Below are positions 14,401 through 26,515 of a DNA stretch of 64,000 nt, piece by piece. A model generated the notes under the pieces. The model was not told where the DNA came from. It searched no databases and was given only the letters and a program-made list of their open reading frames with translations. The stretch's first letter is position 1. The number at the start of each line of letters is the position of its first letter. The position numbers and the translations under genes were made by a program. The stretch is taken from NCBI GenBank assembly GCA_013397795.1, contig VZTJ01002466.1:489696-553695 (forward strand), written 5' to 3'. Source of the DNA: Orthonyx spaldingii. Its lineage: Eukaryota; Chordata; Aves; Passeriformes; Orthonychidae.

Positions 14401-14646
14401 AGGAAGAGTGGTTTTAGCCTTGGTACACTGAAAATAATTGTACTAGATTAATTGGTATTTGCCAGTGATACTGAATATCCTCAGAATTCAAATTGTTGAA
14501 GTCTATTCAAATCAGATGACCTATATAATATAATGAAGCTTATTAAATTCAAGTGACCAGTATCATACTGAGATTCTGAAGAAGAAGATATTGTGGAAAA
14601 TACTCAGAAAAGCAATTAGCATTCTTCTGTGTGCAAACAATGTGTG
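8426..14646. other. AT-rich unique sequence, no gene seen
   Basis: No gene, RNA or transposon family was recognised. A 16-bp perfect palindrome (CTCTGAGCGCTCAGAG) sits at 10773-10788 and is about as frequent as chance predicts. A good splice-acceptor-like site ends near 11921 but is not followed by a credible coding segment. Confidence 0.6.
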
Positions 14647-15186
14647 TACTGGTTCTGGTTGAGGTGGAAATTGACTTTCTTCCCAGCAGCCTGCAAGGCC
14701 TTGTGCTTACATCCAGGGTTAAAGGTGTGGATAACAACACTCCCATGTTTTGGCTGTTGCTGAACAGTGCTCACACAGCACTGAGGCCTTTGCTTTTCCC
14801 ACTCTTCCCCACAGCAAACAGACTGGGGGTGGGCAAGAGGCTGGGAAAGAACACAACAGTGACAGCTGACCCAAACTGACCAAGGGAATATTCCATATCA
14901 TATGGTGCCATGCTCACCAGCAGAACCTTGGGGAAAAGAGGAAGAAGGGAGGAGGGATGTTCAGAGTTATGGCATTTGTCTTCCCTCTGCCAGTGGTAAG
15001 CAGTGAATGAAGTAATCTTTTTGCTTTGTCTTTGTGCTCAGCCTTTGCTCTCCCTAGTTAAACACCATTATCTCTATCCACAAGTCTGCTCTCCTTATAT
15101 GTTCTCCTCCATCCTGTGGGAGATGTGTGGGTAATGAGTAAGAGGCTGTGTGGATGTCTGGCTGCTGGTCAGGGTCAACCTACCGA
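14647..15186 (+). mobile_element. old solo LTR, family A (avian ERVL-like endogenous retrovirus)
   Basis: The sequence aligns by eye along its length with the LTR at 42117-43500. Shared landmarks in order are the TTGACTTTCTTCCCAGCAGC-type start, GATAACAACACT, GTTGCTGAACAGTGCTCACAC, GGGAAAGAACACAAC, CTGACCCAAACTGACCAAGG and ATTCCATATCATATG. The closing block is the CTGTGTGGATGTCTGGCTGC-type sequence followed by GGTCAACC. The TATA box and cAMP-response-like element present in the 42.4-kb copy are decayed here, reading GGTGCCATGCTCACC. No internal retroviral sequence adjoins it, so it is a solo LTR. No clear target-site duplication was found, consistent with age. Family membership is from memory of bird repeats; the boundaries are good to about 10 bp. 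Confidence 0.75.
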
Positions 15187-18100
15187 ACCCAATATGATAA
15201 TTTCTGAAGATTAAAAGACTATCAACCATCACAGACTAAGGAATGAGCATCCTCACAACGGCAGAAACAAAGACAAAAAGATTGCAACAATTCTATTTTT
15301 GCAGATATAGTAGGAGAAGGTCTCCCCTGGAAGTTAGCTGGGTTACATCGACAGCCTAACTCAATGAACATTTGGCTGAAGTTATCTGGTGAGACTTGGC
15401 AACTTCTCTCATCTAATTTTGATACATGACATACCAGCATCAACAGTAGAACATAGAGGTTTCCAGCACAGAGTTGGAAACTTTTGGCTTGCCATTCAAA
15501 AAACAATAATTTCAGGAAATGATCCAAAAGTCCTTGAAATGAATAGGAATTTGACTTAGACCAATTTAGAGGAATCCCACCAAACTTTGTTACTATAGTA
15601 AAGCCATAAGCAATGCATGATCCACAGCAGTTAAACTTTCTTTAGGCCATCTTTGTCACCTCTTTATATTTTCCCTGTAAATGTTTGTGCAATGTTGGCC
15701 ATCTTTTTCCATGGCATATCTGAAATTTTCTTGTCAAGAATTTCTCTATTATCCATATCTCTTGTCTCAATTAACACAAATGGAACAGATCATTTATTAA
15801 CTAGTCAAGTAAAAGACTGACAAGAGGATCTTAGTTATAAAAATAGGGAATTAAATATTTTATTTAAATTTCTTATGAAGCCAAATGATTCTGAATCTTT
15901 ACACCTAACTGAACAGTACGTGAACCAGAAAAAACTAATTAGCAATACAGTATATTTATAAGTTTTAAAGCCAATGAAAAGGGTATTAAAATATCTTGCA
16001 AATAAATTAGTAAATAAGTGTACAATAGTAATATCCTTTGGAGATTGTGTTTGAAACACTTGTAAAAAGCAAAATGTAGCTTCTAGTTTAAGAAAGCCAG
16101 TCAAAACAATCAAAGATTGACTATTCATGTATTTACGGCAGGAAGACAGCATCAGGTTCCCCACTGCCTGCTAACTGCAAGCAGTGTTTGCTTGGATGAG
16201 GTACTACTGACCAGGCTGCAATAAAATGACAAGCTTTTTGGGCTTCAGAAGCAACACATCCCAATGATACTTAGTAAGAACAAAATCTTTGAGGGTGATG
16301 GTACAAGTGCAATTTAAAATTTCATCGCGGTTTTTAAAAATCATTTCCAAATATCTCAGCAGATGAGAACAGAAAGATTGGACATGCATGAAAAGTACTG
16401 ATCTAGGATGTAGAAAATTAGAGCAATTTTTACCACCAAACTCCAATGCGACCTTGAGAAATATGTTTAATCTTTCTGCACTTCCTTTTTCCATATGTAA
16501 AGGGAGTGTGGAAAGGAAACAAAAGAAAAAATTGATTCATATCCTCAAGGGATTCACTTTTTAAAATGATAGAAGCTACTTAGTAGGGTAGCATCCATCA
16601 AACCTATTTCTTAAAAAAAAAAACCAACAAAAACCAGACAGAATCAAAATATAGATGAAGAAGAGTTAGTCAAAAGATTCACTCAAAACTAAGTTCACTT
16701 ATCAAATGTGAACTAGTTTAAATCTAAGAGTTCCTTTAGATCAGCTACTAGTGTAGGAGACCATAAAAAAAATGTATATCTTGGATTTTCTGTTCCATTC
16801 AGGAGGGTTGAGGTCATGTTTTTCTTCTAATTTCTTTTTGAAAGAGTGAAAACAAGAGGGGCATGGCATTGCAGTCTTCCAAAAACACCTTACTAGATAT
16901 TCCAACAAACAAAAAGTATTTCCAAATCAAAATCATGATTCAGTGTAGCAAACTGCTCATTTGGTCCCTAATTTATAACTGTTGTTGTTGGACTTGTTTT
17001 GTTTTCACTTGACAGCAGAGTCTGTTTTCGGGATCTAAATGGGACAAATATTTACATCTGGTTCTCATGGTTCTCTGGCAGTAGAATGAAAAAGTATAAG
17101 AAATAAAATCAAAGATTGAACGGTCACTACATAGTGAAAAAGATTAATCAACCACTAGCCAATGTGCAGAATTAAAAGGACACACCAAGTATGGTATTGA
17201 AGGAAAAAAAAGGGAGCTGAAAAAGTATATTGTAAAAACCTATATGAGATTCTTCAGTGTATTTGAGACCTAAAGGGAAGTAATAATCTCTGCAGCCAGG
17301 AAAGAGTTTCTGATTTTGCAAACCAAGATTAAAAAATCTGCAACAAAGAAAGGTATCCAGCAGTGTTCCAGCGAAGCTCATAAAAGAAGTTCAGGATTGC
17401 ACAGCAACAAGAGCTCTGACTCTCTAAGAACAAGCTATGAGTGCAAAGAGTGAAAATGAACATACCTCTCTCCTACTTGGAGGGTGAAATGGGTTGGAAC
17501 ATTGTAATTTATGTACCTGCTGAGCCCATACCAGCGCAGCAATACAAAAAAAAAAATTATCCATTGGCAGTGCACCAACAGCTCAGACTTTCAGGTCACT
17601 CCTTTCACTATTCCTGGCAGGGGTTAGATGATTTCAAAAGAGGTGAAGAAATGGATTTGCAACAAAAACAGTAACTATCAATGTGTTTTGAGGACCTTAC
17701 TTACTCCTTTTTCTTCCAGTGAAGTCTATGTTTTTAATTATAATAAGCTACGTATGCTTCTCTTTGGAGACAAGAACAAAAGAATTTTCAAAAATAAGAT
17801 ATAAAATCTAGTTACACAAATATGTACATACAAAAGGCAGGGTTTTTATTGTCTGATACACTGCACAGTCACCTCTGTATGTGTATACAGGTGTAAAATG
17901 CAATCACCATCACATGAAATCATCTCCTCAAAGTCCTCACAGGTAGGAGTAGCTTAAAGAGGAAGATGTCCTGTTCTGGAGTGCTGGTTGACTTTCCAGT
18001 GCAGATCTCACTAGTCTGACTGTTACTGAAGCCTTTGAAAATATTCCCAAAGCCCCAGGATCATTGTGAATAAATCCAAAGACTTCTGAGTTTTGAGAGG

Positions 18101-21100
18101 AGAAGCTAGCTCCTAAGGATGTAGGACTAGAAGAGATACCTCTGATGCCTAATCATTCCCACTGTTATTGCCTAATTATGGGTAGTATTTTTTTCTTTTC
18201 TTATCAAAGTTAGTTACTCCTCTTGCTTATGGTGGAAAAGCAGCACCATACCCTTGCAGATAGAAAAACTGAGTTAGTCCATCCACTTCTTGAGCTCCTG
18301 TGGCTACTGAACATCTCGTGTCTTTGAGCAACTGGAATTGTTTCTGCTGTTTTGATCTCTAAGGTTCAAATGCCACTAAAAGCATATGTGCAACATTTGA
18401 TGCCTTTCTCTATAAGTGACTTGAATTAGGAACACCCAATACATTTTGAGTATTGATAAAGTTAGGGAGACACTGTGATTTTTTAGCAGCTCGTTGATAG
18501 TTTAAATGACAGACCAAAACAGAAAGAATAGATGAAAAGTGATAACCTGTGTCCATCAACTGAGCGGGGTGCCATGCTGAAGTCTGTGATTTCAGTGAAT
18601 TTCCATTTTTGAAGAATTGAGCTAATGAAGTGGGTAATTGGGTTTAGCCCAGAATATCCCAAAGAAACTACAGAGGAAATTTAACCCAACACAAAACCAC
18701 AAGTATCCAAATAATAATTTAATCAGGTAGCTAGAGCTGGCAAAATTTTTATACCTCACAAACTCTGCAGATAGGTGACTTACTTACATTTTAATCTGAT
18801 GGCAAGACTTTCATCTATGTAGAAACATGCTTAACAGCTCCATATCAATCAGTAGCAAGTAAGTATGACACATTTAGTAGTTATGACTTTTGCTACAGCG
18901 AAGAAAATCCAAGAGGTCATTCAACAGCACAGGAGTGATGGCTATGCAGAATTCCAGCTCTGCCTCTGAAAATGAGGCTGTAAAATGGAAAATTGATTAA
19001 AAATGTGAGATATACTGCTCTGGTTATTGAAAGTAATATAAAAAAGCTGCAGCATATCTGTTTATAACTGTTTCTGTATCACAGGGGGTCCCCCTAATGG
19101 TTTATATTTGTGGTGTTGGCCAATTAGTTTAAAATACAGATTTTTTTTACTCTGTAAGAGGAGAACATTTTCATCTTATGCTATTTTTATTGCACTAACT
19201 GACCATTAGGTGTTTAAGATCCCTTTTACCAAGACATGATAGAGCACTCCAGTGACCACTGATCCATCCACCTGGAGTAAGAACAAAGACAGTTTAGAAT
19301 TTGCACTACTTTACCTGCAAGTGATGCAAGCTCTGACCCCGCTGGCATTTAGTCCTTGCAAGACCTGGGTGCCCCTCATCTTCTGAAGGAGAAGATTCAC
19401 ATTCTTTCATTTAAGTGAAGCTTCCTACGAGGATTCACTAAAATGATGGGTACAAAATCTGATTGATGTGTCTTGTGAGTACAGCCAGGAAACCCTTCCA
19501 CGAAGTAATAATCAACAGACAGTTCATCTTCTCCTCCTATCTCTGTCAGGGGGTTTCATACCCTCAGTTAAAAGAGGATGACATGCACACTTGATTTATG
19601 ATCTGACACTCCCAGAGGGACAGAAATCTGTGTGGATGTGAGAGTGAGTCTCAGCAGATGGAAATGTAGTGGGAAAAGCATTGCTGTGGACACCTGTGGG
19701 AAGGTCTTTCTCCCACCGGCAGCAGACCCTTTGCTCTCAGCCACTGCTGAGGACTTGGAGGGGTCATGTGGGCAAAAATGTGGGGCTCAGCTGTACACAA
19801 CATAACCAGCAAATTTTGGGAGCCCAAGGAAGGAACAGAAAGTAAAAGTGAAGGCCAGGAATGTCTGAGACAATAATAAAAGTGTAAACCAATTATTTTG
19901 TGTAAAAATGATGAACAGTAAGCTTGTACCTCTTGAACAGCATTATTGATTTCTGTAGGAAGCATGCCAGACTTTATGGGATACCTATTTGTGAGGGATA
20001 TGTGGTGGGCAAAGGGGGAGTTATAAATACACAGCCATACTTCCTGGAAAATAATTATGCCAAACTCCATACTGGATTTGTTTTCCCAAACCTATTTCTG
20101 GTTTATTTTTTATCATCAGGGTTAGTCTTACTAAATCCAGGGCATAATAATGTGTATAGGCCTGAAATTGTTTTGAGTCTCTTATCTCTGCTTCATTTTC
20201 TACTTTCTTTTTCACTGATATACTTTTAGATACCTTTGATTTAGAAACACCCAAAAAACTCTTGTCTCCTTCCCTCAGGTAAGATAGATCAGCCAAGTAT
20301 TTTAGTGCAGTTATTATAAATATGTCTATACTGCTAGAGCAGCTCTAATACTAACAATTAGAGAGAAAGTAACTTACATTGCAAGGGTAGTAGAAGTTTT
20401 AACCTTTTAATTCTCCATTTGTTTATTACTCCCTAAATGTCACAGACTGAAATTACCAGAGATATATCAATTTATCAGATGAATACATGACTCCCTGAAT
20501 TCAATTTCTAATAGGCCTTCTCTGTGCAATCTTGAGCCTATAGATATGTGTTTGTTTATATAGTGATATATCAGAGAAATAGTTACATAATGGAGTTCAT
20601 GAAGAAAATGGTCGCCCTCCCCCAAAATGCAAATAAATTTGGTTTTAAACCCTGCTTTTGAAATAATTTGGATCCCTTGGGGTTCCGTGGTATGGGCTTT
20701 GCTTTTTGCTTTGTTACAGTGAAAGCACACATTCTGTCAAGCTGAAATTCTTTAAAACTACTCCGATCCTTTAAATTTATTACTGGTTACTAATAGCTTC
20801 CCATGTTTCACTTATATATTTCAAGTTAGAACCAAATATGCAATATGGAACAGGTCATATTTTTTAGCTTTTTTCTCTCCTAGATTTATAGTGTGAACTC
20901 CTGCATTAAAATAATTCATGATGGATAATAGAACCTTAAAGCATATGGCAAAATTAAGTCTCAAGAATGGCAACATGAGTAATTCCATAATAAAAAGATG
21001 AGGCTGCCTCCATACTACTAATTTTTTAGAATATGCTCTGTCAGCTCGCTTATTTATACCAGATAGTAAATTTCATCGTTTCACATGCTTTCTTTTCCTA

Positions 21101-23366
21101 GTTTTTTATTATAGTTATTTTACATCTTAAATATTAACTTGCATTGCTACTTTGCTAAATATGTTTTCTGACACTCAAAAAGCTATGGATTAAGCATTGT
21201 TATATACACAGCATAATAAAGGATTTTTAGGATACTTGAGCATAATCGTCTTATAAATACAGTAAAAAAACTTTACATCATCAAAATATTATTATTGTTA
21301 GAGAAAGAACTGGGCTTTCAGGATTTCAGAAGACTGCTCTTATTGAGTAACTTTAACCCACAGTGTTCTTTTACACTACACTCAAGAGTTTTGATCATAT
21401 ACCTTCCTTTAGAAGCACTGAAGAGAATCAGATTATCAGAAAGTGAGACGGCATTACTTGAACAGCAATAACATTGTGAATCATGTGTTGGAAGGCTATT
21501 TTGCCATCACTTGTGATGATGGACACTGTAAACAACCACGATATTTAGTGAGACTCCAGAAGAACTCAAGGATACCCAGGAGGAAAATAGCCCCTTACAA
21601 CCATGATGAATTATAACTTAGCAGAGAATATCTGTGAGACCAGTATAGCTACCACAGAAAAATCTTGAAGAGAATTCTGCCACAGATCCCTTAGCAATAT
21701 GTTATTTGAAGACATCAATACTTTTGTGCCATTTCATCCACCTCTTTAATGCATTTAAATACAGGAAAGACCATTAGCTCCAATCCCCTCTAACTGATGA
21801 AGGGGAAATGAAGCTCAAGTCAACAAATTTGCAATGTTAAATGAAGAGAAATAGATCATTCAAATACAATACATCTGATGTGTTTCACAATAAATTGCAA
21901 CATTCCAGTTCTCATTTTTAAATCATATTTCATATTCAAGTACTGTTATAAACACCGTTATTGTTTTGTAGTGAAATAGAAGCACTGACCTACATTGTTG
22001 TGAGACACTGGTTCTTCCCAGTAAAGTTTCACCTCTGGCACTGTAATAAACATCTGGGTTAATCTATAACAAACTTCTGTGAAGCTTCTGAACAACACAG
22101 CACCTACTGTCCTACTAGAGTTTGCAACAGTATCTCCCAGCGCTCCATCCCACCTGTACACCTTTCCCCACTGACCTCTAGCCAAAACAGAGCTCCTGGT
22201 GTCCCTCAGTTGTTATAGCTCTGGAATAGAGAGTCTAGCCAAGTGAAAGCATGAACTATGAATTGAGGTTCTATCCCACAGAGCTTTTAGCACTGAGACA
22301 TCTCCAAATTTCATCAACCTTAAAAATGTCACAAAGAAGAAAACATCTTAGAAGGAGTCAGCTATGAGGGTAAATGATTCACTGAACCTAAAGAAATACA
22401 TACAAGGATTTAGAAAAATCACTTATAAGGCAGAATGACATGTCTCAGATCAATGGCATGAGGAAAAGTAATATTATATAAATGAAAATATTAAAAATCT
22501 TATTCTGCATGCTTATTTTAAAATGCTTTATAAGAAAACCTGTGAAAAGAGTTTACTGAAGTGCACTTCTGTATTCTCAGCACTGGTACAAATAGTGCAA
22601 TAGCAATATAAATTTCCATATTATGCCTCCAAATAAATCTCTAAGTCATTCATTACATTGTAAGTCTTTCCAGGCTTTAGCCTCTGTTTGGCAGTTGCAA
22701 TGGTCTGTGTTGGTCTTTCTGATTTGAGCAGCTTGTTCTGAACAGAACTATTTGCAAGCAGAACATTAACTATCAAAAAAATTATCATTTCTAACAGTTG
22801 CCATAAACCACAGTTTCATATTGTGATCTAAAATTTTTTGAGATACCTTGTCCATTTCTGGTCTCCATAAGACATTAATTTTTCACATTAAATCCTCTGG
22901 TTTTTCATGCATATTGTATAAGAGTCATTTCTAGTTGCTTAACACTAAGGACAGCTCTAGGTGCAGAACAGTAGGCTTTCACTCAGACCAACAGGCTGCA
23001 AAATTATCCTGGTCTCAATGGCCCTTGCCAGGTCCCTGCAGCAGGTGCCACTGATAAAAAGTTGTTAGGATATGGAGGATGATCAGCATTAGGGTTCCCT
23101 GCTTCTCATCACAGAAACATGAAAAACAATCTCTTCATCCCCAATCCTTGACTTCTGTCCAAACACATCCAGGTTGTGAGCCACCTTCATCTCTCACTCT
23201 TGCAGGGGACTATTCAAGGGAATTCTTGTGTGCACTGTGCCTGGTATCATTCCATAGATAGCAGCATGTTTTACAAGATTATTCTGGATTTAAAGATGTT
23301 TCTGAATTCGTCCTTTGTGAAACAAAGACAGAAGAATCTTTTGGAGATTTTTCAGCTTTTGTGAGC
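15187..23366. other. AT-rich unique sequence, no gene seen
   Basis: This is unique AT-rich sequence without recognisable repeats or genes. The longest open frame, 139 codons on the minus strand at 19651-20070, has no domain, overlaps a plus-strand open frame, and has no splice or promoter context. I read it as chance. Confidence 0.6.
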
Positions 23367-23699
23367 TGTATATTGAGTTTGCATGGCCTGGTTTCAGTAG
23401 TGGGGAGGCTACAGAGTTGGCTTCTGTGTGAAGTTGCTGGAAGCTTTCACCATGTCCGGCAGAGCCAATGCCAGCCAGCTCCAGGAGAGATCCGCCACTG
23501 GCCACGGCTGGGCCAGTTAGGAATCGTGGTAACACCTCTGTGATAACAGATTCAAGAAGAAGAAGCAAAACTTATTGGTTAGATGTATTTGTGTCTGGAG
23601 AAGAGTAGAGTGAGAGCATGTGAGAAGAACAGCTCTGCTGACACCAAGCTCAGTGGAGGAGGGAGGAGGTGCTCCAGGCACTGAAGCCGAGAATCCCTG

Positions 23700-23723
23700 C
23701 AGCCCATGGTGCAGCCCATGGTG
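23700..23723 (+). repeat. 12-bp tandem pair inside family B LTR
   Basis: CAGCCCATGGTG occurs twice in direct succession. Looser copies of the same word (CAGTCCATGG, GGCCCATGG) occur through 23860, so this part of the LTR looks like a decayed minisatellite. Confidence 0.8.
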
Positions 23724-24179
23724 AGGCAGCTGTGCCCCTGCAGTCCATGGAGAGCCATGGGGATGCAGAGATCCACTCGCAGCCACTGGAGGAGCCCCTT
23801 GCCAGAGGGAATGGATGCCTGAGAGGAGGTTGTAATCCCCATGGGAGGCCCATGGTGGAGCAGGATCTTGGTAGAACTCACAACCCCAACGGGGGTCCAA
23901 GCTGGAGCAGGCTGTCCTTGAAGGACTGCACCTCCTGGAAGAGTGACCCACTTCGTAGACATTTGTGTAGAACTGTTGCCTTTGGGATGAACTCACATTA
24001 GAGAAGTTTGTGCCTGAGCAGCAGCAGAAACAGCCTGTGATGAACTGACCACAACCCCCATTCCCCATCTCCTTACAGTGCTGGGGGACAAGGTACAGCT
24101 GGAAAGGAGGAAGGGGTGGCAGGAAAGTGTTTTTAAGGTCTTATTTTACTTCTCATTATCCTGCTCTGATTTTGTTAGC

Positions 24180-24185
24180 AATAAA
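24180..24185 (+). promoter_or_regulatory. poly(A) signal of family B LTR
   Basis: AATAAA is followed by TTCAATTA and a GT-rich stretch (GAGTCTGGTTTGCCTGTG), the usual order at the R/U5 border of an LTR. The same hexamer is kept in the second copy at 57819-57824. Confidence 0.6.
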
Positions 24186-24370
24186 TTCAATTACTATGTC
24201 TAATTTGAGTCTGGTTTGCCTGTGACAGTACTTGGTGAGTGATCTCTCTCTGTCCTTAACTTAATGCAGAAACCTTTCACTATAATTTCTCTACCCTGTC
24301 CAGCTGCAGAGGGGAGTGATAGAGAGGCTTTGGTGGGTGCCTGGCATCCAGCCAGGATCAACCCACTACA

Positions 24371-25069
24371 AGCTCTTAGGAAGAGAAGTGATCAGAGACA
24401 TGGAACTAAAAGCAAAAATATTGTTCCTCTTTTTAAAAAACTATGGATTTTTCTTTAAAAATTAATGCTCGAAGGTAGTACAAAAGCCAAGGATTTGAAA
24501 ATAGCAGAGAAAATTACATTTAGAAAGTGATGGGGCAAATGTTAGATTTCTTGAAATAGAAAATGAAAGAATTTTCCATGAGATACAAATCGAGCATGTC
24601 TCATTACTTTCTCCACATACCTCTTCTTAAGGCATATTTTAAAACCAATACTCTGTACAATATATAAGGTAGAGTGTATAGGCATAACGAGCAGGAAAGA
24701 GTCTGAAGACATGAACAAAGAGAACTGATATGTTTCTGTCCTCTTTCAGAAGCAAATCAATATATTTTAAAATCAGAGCAAGATTCAACATGAAAATGTG
24801 CCCTTCCAACTTCCCTTAACATGACAGAATTACATTTCAGAATCCGATGGGATTCCTGGGAACTATCAAGTGAATAAGGTGTTATTCAACAGGAATCAGG
24901 GTGGCAGCCTGTGTTCCTCTTCAATTAGGCTAAACAAAGTTCCTGTCTGATCCTGAAACATAGATTTACCCTTAGAAAGTTAAATTAATCATCCTTTATT
25001 CATACATCTCTATATAGATACTTTTAATTAGCACATTTCCCCTTGGCTCTTCTCTTCCTTTTAACTTCT
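24371..25069. other. AT-rich unique sequence, no gene seen
   Basis: Nothing recognisable was found between the end of the family B LTR and the candidate regulatory block. Confidence 0.6.
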
Positions 25070-25270
25070 CAACATGGTCTTGACGGAACAATTGGTCTTT
25101 ATTAATGTGTGACAGCTGAGAGCTGCAGCGAGCTGTTTGCCAGATGTTTGAACTCTGTTGAACTGCTGTTCACTTGTCAGACTAGCAATGAGGAGTGAGC
25201 AAATATCGCACTATTCAGCCTCCCTCCTGAGCTGCCAGAGAATTTCAAACAACTTCAAGGGCCAGAGCCA
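25070..25270. promoter_or_regulatory. candidate conserved non-coding regulatory block
   Basis: This block is less AT-rich and less repetitive than its surroundings and is dense in transcription-factor-like words. It contains AACAATTGG (E-box/SOX-like), TTTATTAATG, GACAGCTGAGAGCTGCAGC (two E-box-type sites), CAGATGTTTG and GTTCACTTGTC. Frames are closed, so it is not coding. Its texture is like that of vertebrate developmental enhancers. That reading is a judgement from sequence texture only, since no alignment to another vertebrate was possible. Confidence 0.25.
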
Positions 25271-26449
25271 AAGGATCTGCTGAGAAAGAATAAGGTATGT
25301 TCCTAAAGAGATCAGTGAGCCATGACTTTTCTAGAAAAGCAACTTTGTTTTTTATTATCTGCTGAGAGTCAAGGGCTGAAACATCAGAGGGACCCACGCT
25401 ACAGGGAGTGAAAGGCTGCAGAATGACACAGCTTTCACAGATCCTAAGGTTCTTCATGGACTATTAAGTGGAGGAGGGAATAGAAGGAAGCGGGCTACTG
25501 TAAAGCTTCTCCAAACAGGCAGATTTGACTCTGAAGATGATCCTATCTGTGAGCAGAAAAGGAAGCAAGGTCTTTTGTGAAGTATTTTCATTTTAATCAC
25601 TTGTTCAAGAAGAAGGGAAAGAACAAAAGTATTGTTTCTCCTTTTTATTGCAAATTCTTCTTCAGATTTACATATAAAGTGCACAGGGGCAAATTAAGCA
25701 CAAAAGTAGGCCCCCCATGACATCAATAAATAAAAGGGAGATGCTAAAATATGTCCCACCACTTCTTCTAATAAAACATACATATGTACTTTGTATGTGA
25801 CCATCTAATAGAAGAGCCACGCTCACTGTGAGAGTAGAACCGTGTCCTGTCAGGATGTGTTTATAATCCCAGTCCAGCAGAGCCTCTCTGGCATCAATTG
25901 GCTGCCACCTCCTAGCTAAAAGCACATCTGCTTGTCTCCACTATGACATTTAAAATCATCTCTTTGAGATCAGTATCTGTAAAACTTGGGTGGATTCTTT
26001 ATATACAGAAGAGTATATTGTGGTTTGGGTAGTCCCATGACCCACTTTTTATTGCAAAAAGATAAAACATTGTTTGCTCTGTGACCTTAAAAAGCCTCAA
26101 GATTGTTAAACAGACTGAAATCACAACAGTTCAGTGTCATTATTTTGTACCAAATGTACTGCATTACATTGTTTACCCTACACTGAAGGACTCTTGAGCA
26201 GGATTATTTGATGGTTGTTGTACAGGATGCTTTTGGAAACAAAATGCACCTCTCGTGAAGCTATGATAGTAAACACAAATTTTCTTTAATATTCAGCAGT
26301 GGTTTAAACCCAAAGACAATAAAATATACTAATTATCTTTGCTAGAATTTTTTTCTCCTCTTAATTGTGATTTCACTATAGGTTCCAGATGAGAGAAAGA
26401 AGATGAGCTAGGAAGTAACAAGTACCTTTTATGCATAAATAATAAATGG
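25271..26449. other. AT-rich unique sequence, no gene seen
   Basis: I see no gene or repeat in this stretch. Confidence 0.6.
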
Positions 26450-26515
26450 AAAAAAAAAAAAAAAAAAAGACTAAAAAAAAACATACACAGAAAAAAAAAA
26501 AAAAAGGAAAAAAAA
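26450..26515 (+). repeat. A-rich low-complexity tract
   Basis: Runs of roughly 20, 9, 15 and 9 adenines are separated by short interruptions (GACT, CATACACAG, GG). Read on the plus strand it gives a lysine-only open frame, and on the minus strand a phenylalanine-rich one; both are artefacts. No retrogene or SINE body was recognised directly upstream. Confidence 0.9.

Larger units (their letters stand above)
23367..24370 (+). mobile_element. near-full-length solo LTR, family B (avian ERV)
   Basis: The element is about 1,004 bp. It starts TGTATATTGAGTTTGCATGG and ends GGATCAACCCACTACA. It contains the landmarks CAGAGCCAATGCCAGCC and CTCTGTGATAACAGATTCAA, then a central region rich in GCAGCCCATGG-type words, and ATTATCCTGCTCTGATTTTG near the poly(A) signal. 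AATAAA lies at 24180-24185, followed by GAGTGATCTCTCTCTGTCC and CATCCAGCCAGGATCAAC. The second copy at 57436-58009 shares all landmarks outside its deletions. The central part has six CCATGG words and an exact 12-bp tandem pair at 23700-23723. There are no gag, pol or env frames on either side. Open frames of up to 183 codons lie on both strands across it and are artefacts of its GC-rich composition. No convincing target-site duplication was seen. Confidence 0.85.

Noticed and set aside
19651..20070. 139-codon minus-strand open frame
   Set aside because: It overlaps plus-strand frames, has no family motif or coding-like bias, and length alone is within chance for 64 kb.
23517..24068. 183-codon minus-strand open frame, the longest in the window
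   Set aside because: It lies wholly within the family B LTR, in antisense, with other open frames on both strands there. The residues reflect the CCATGG-word repeats. No domain is visible.
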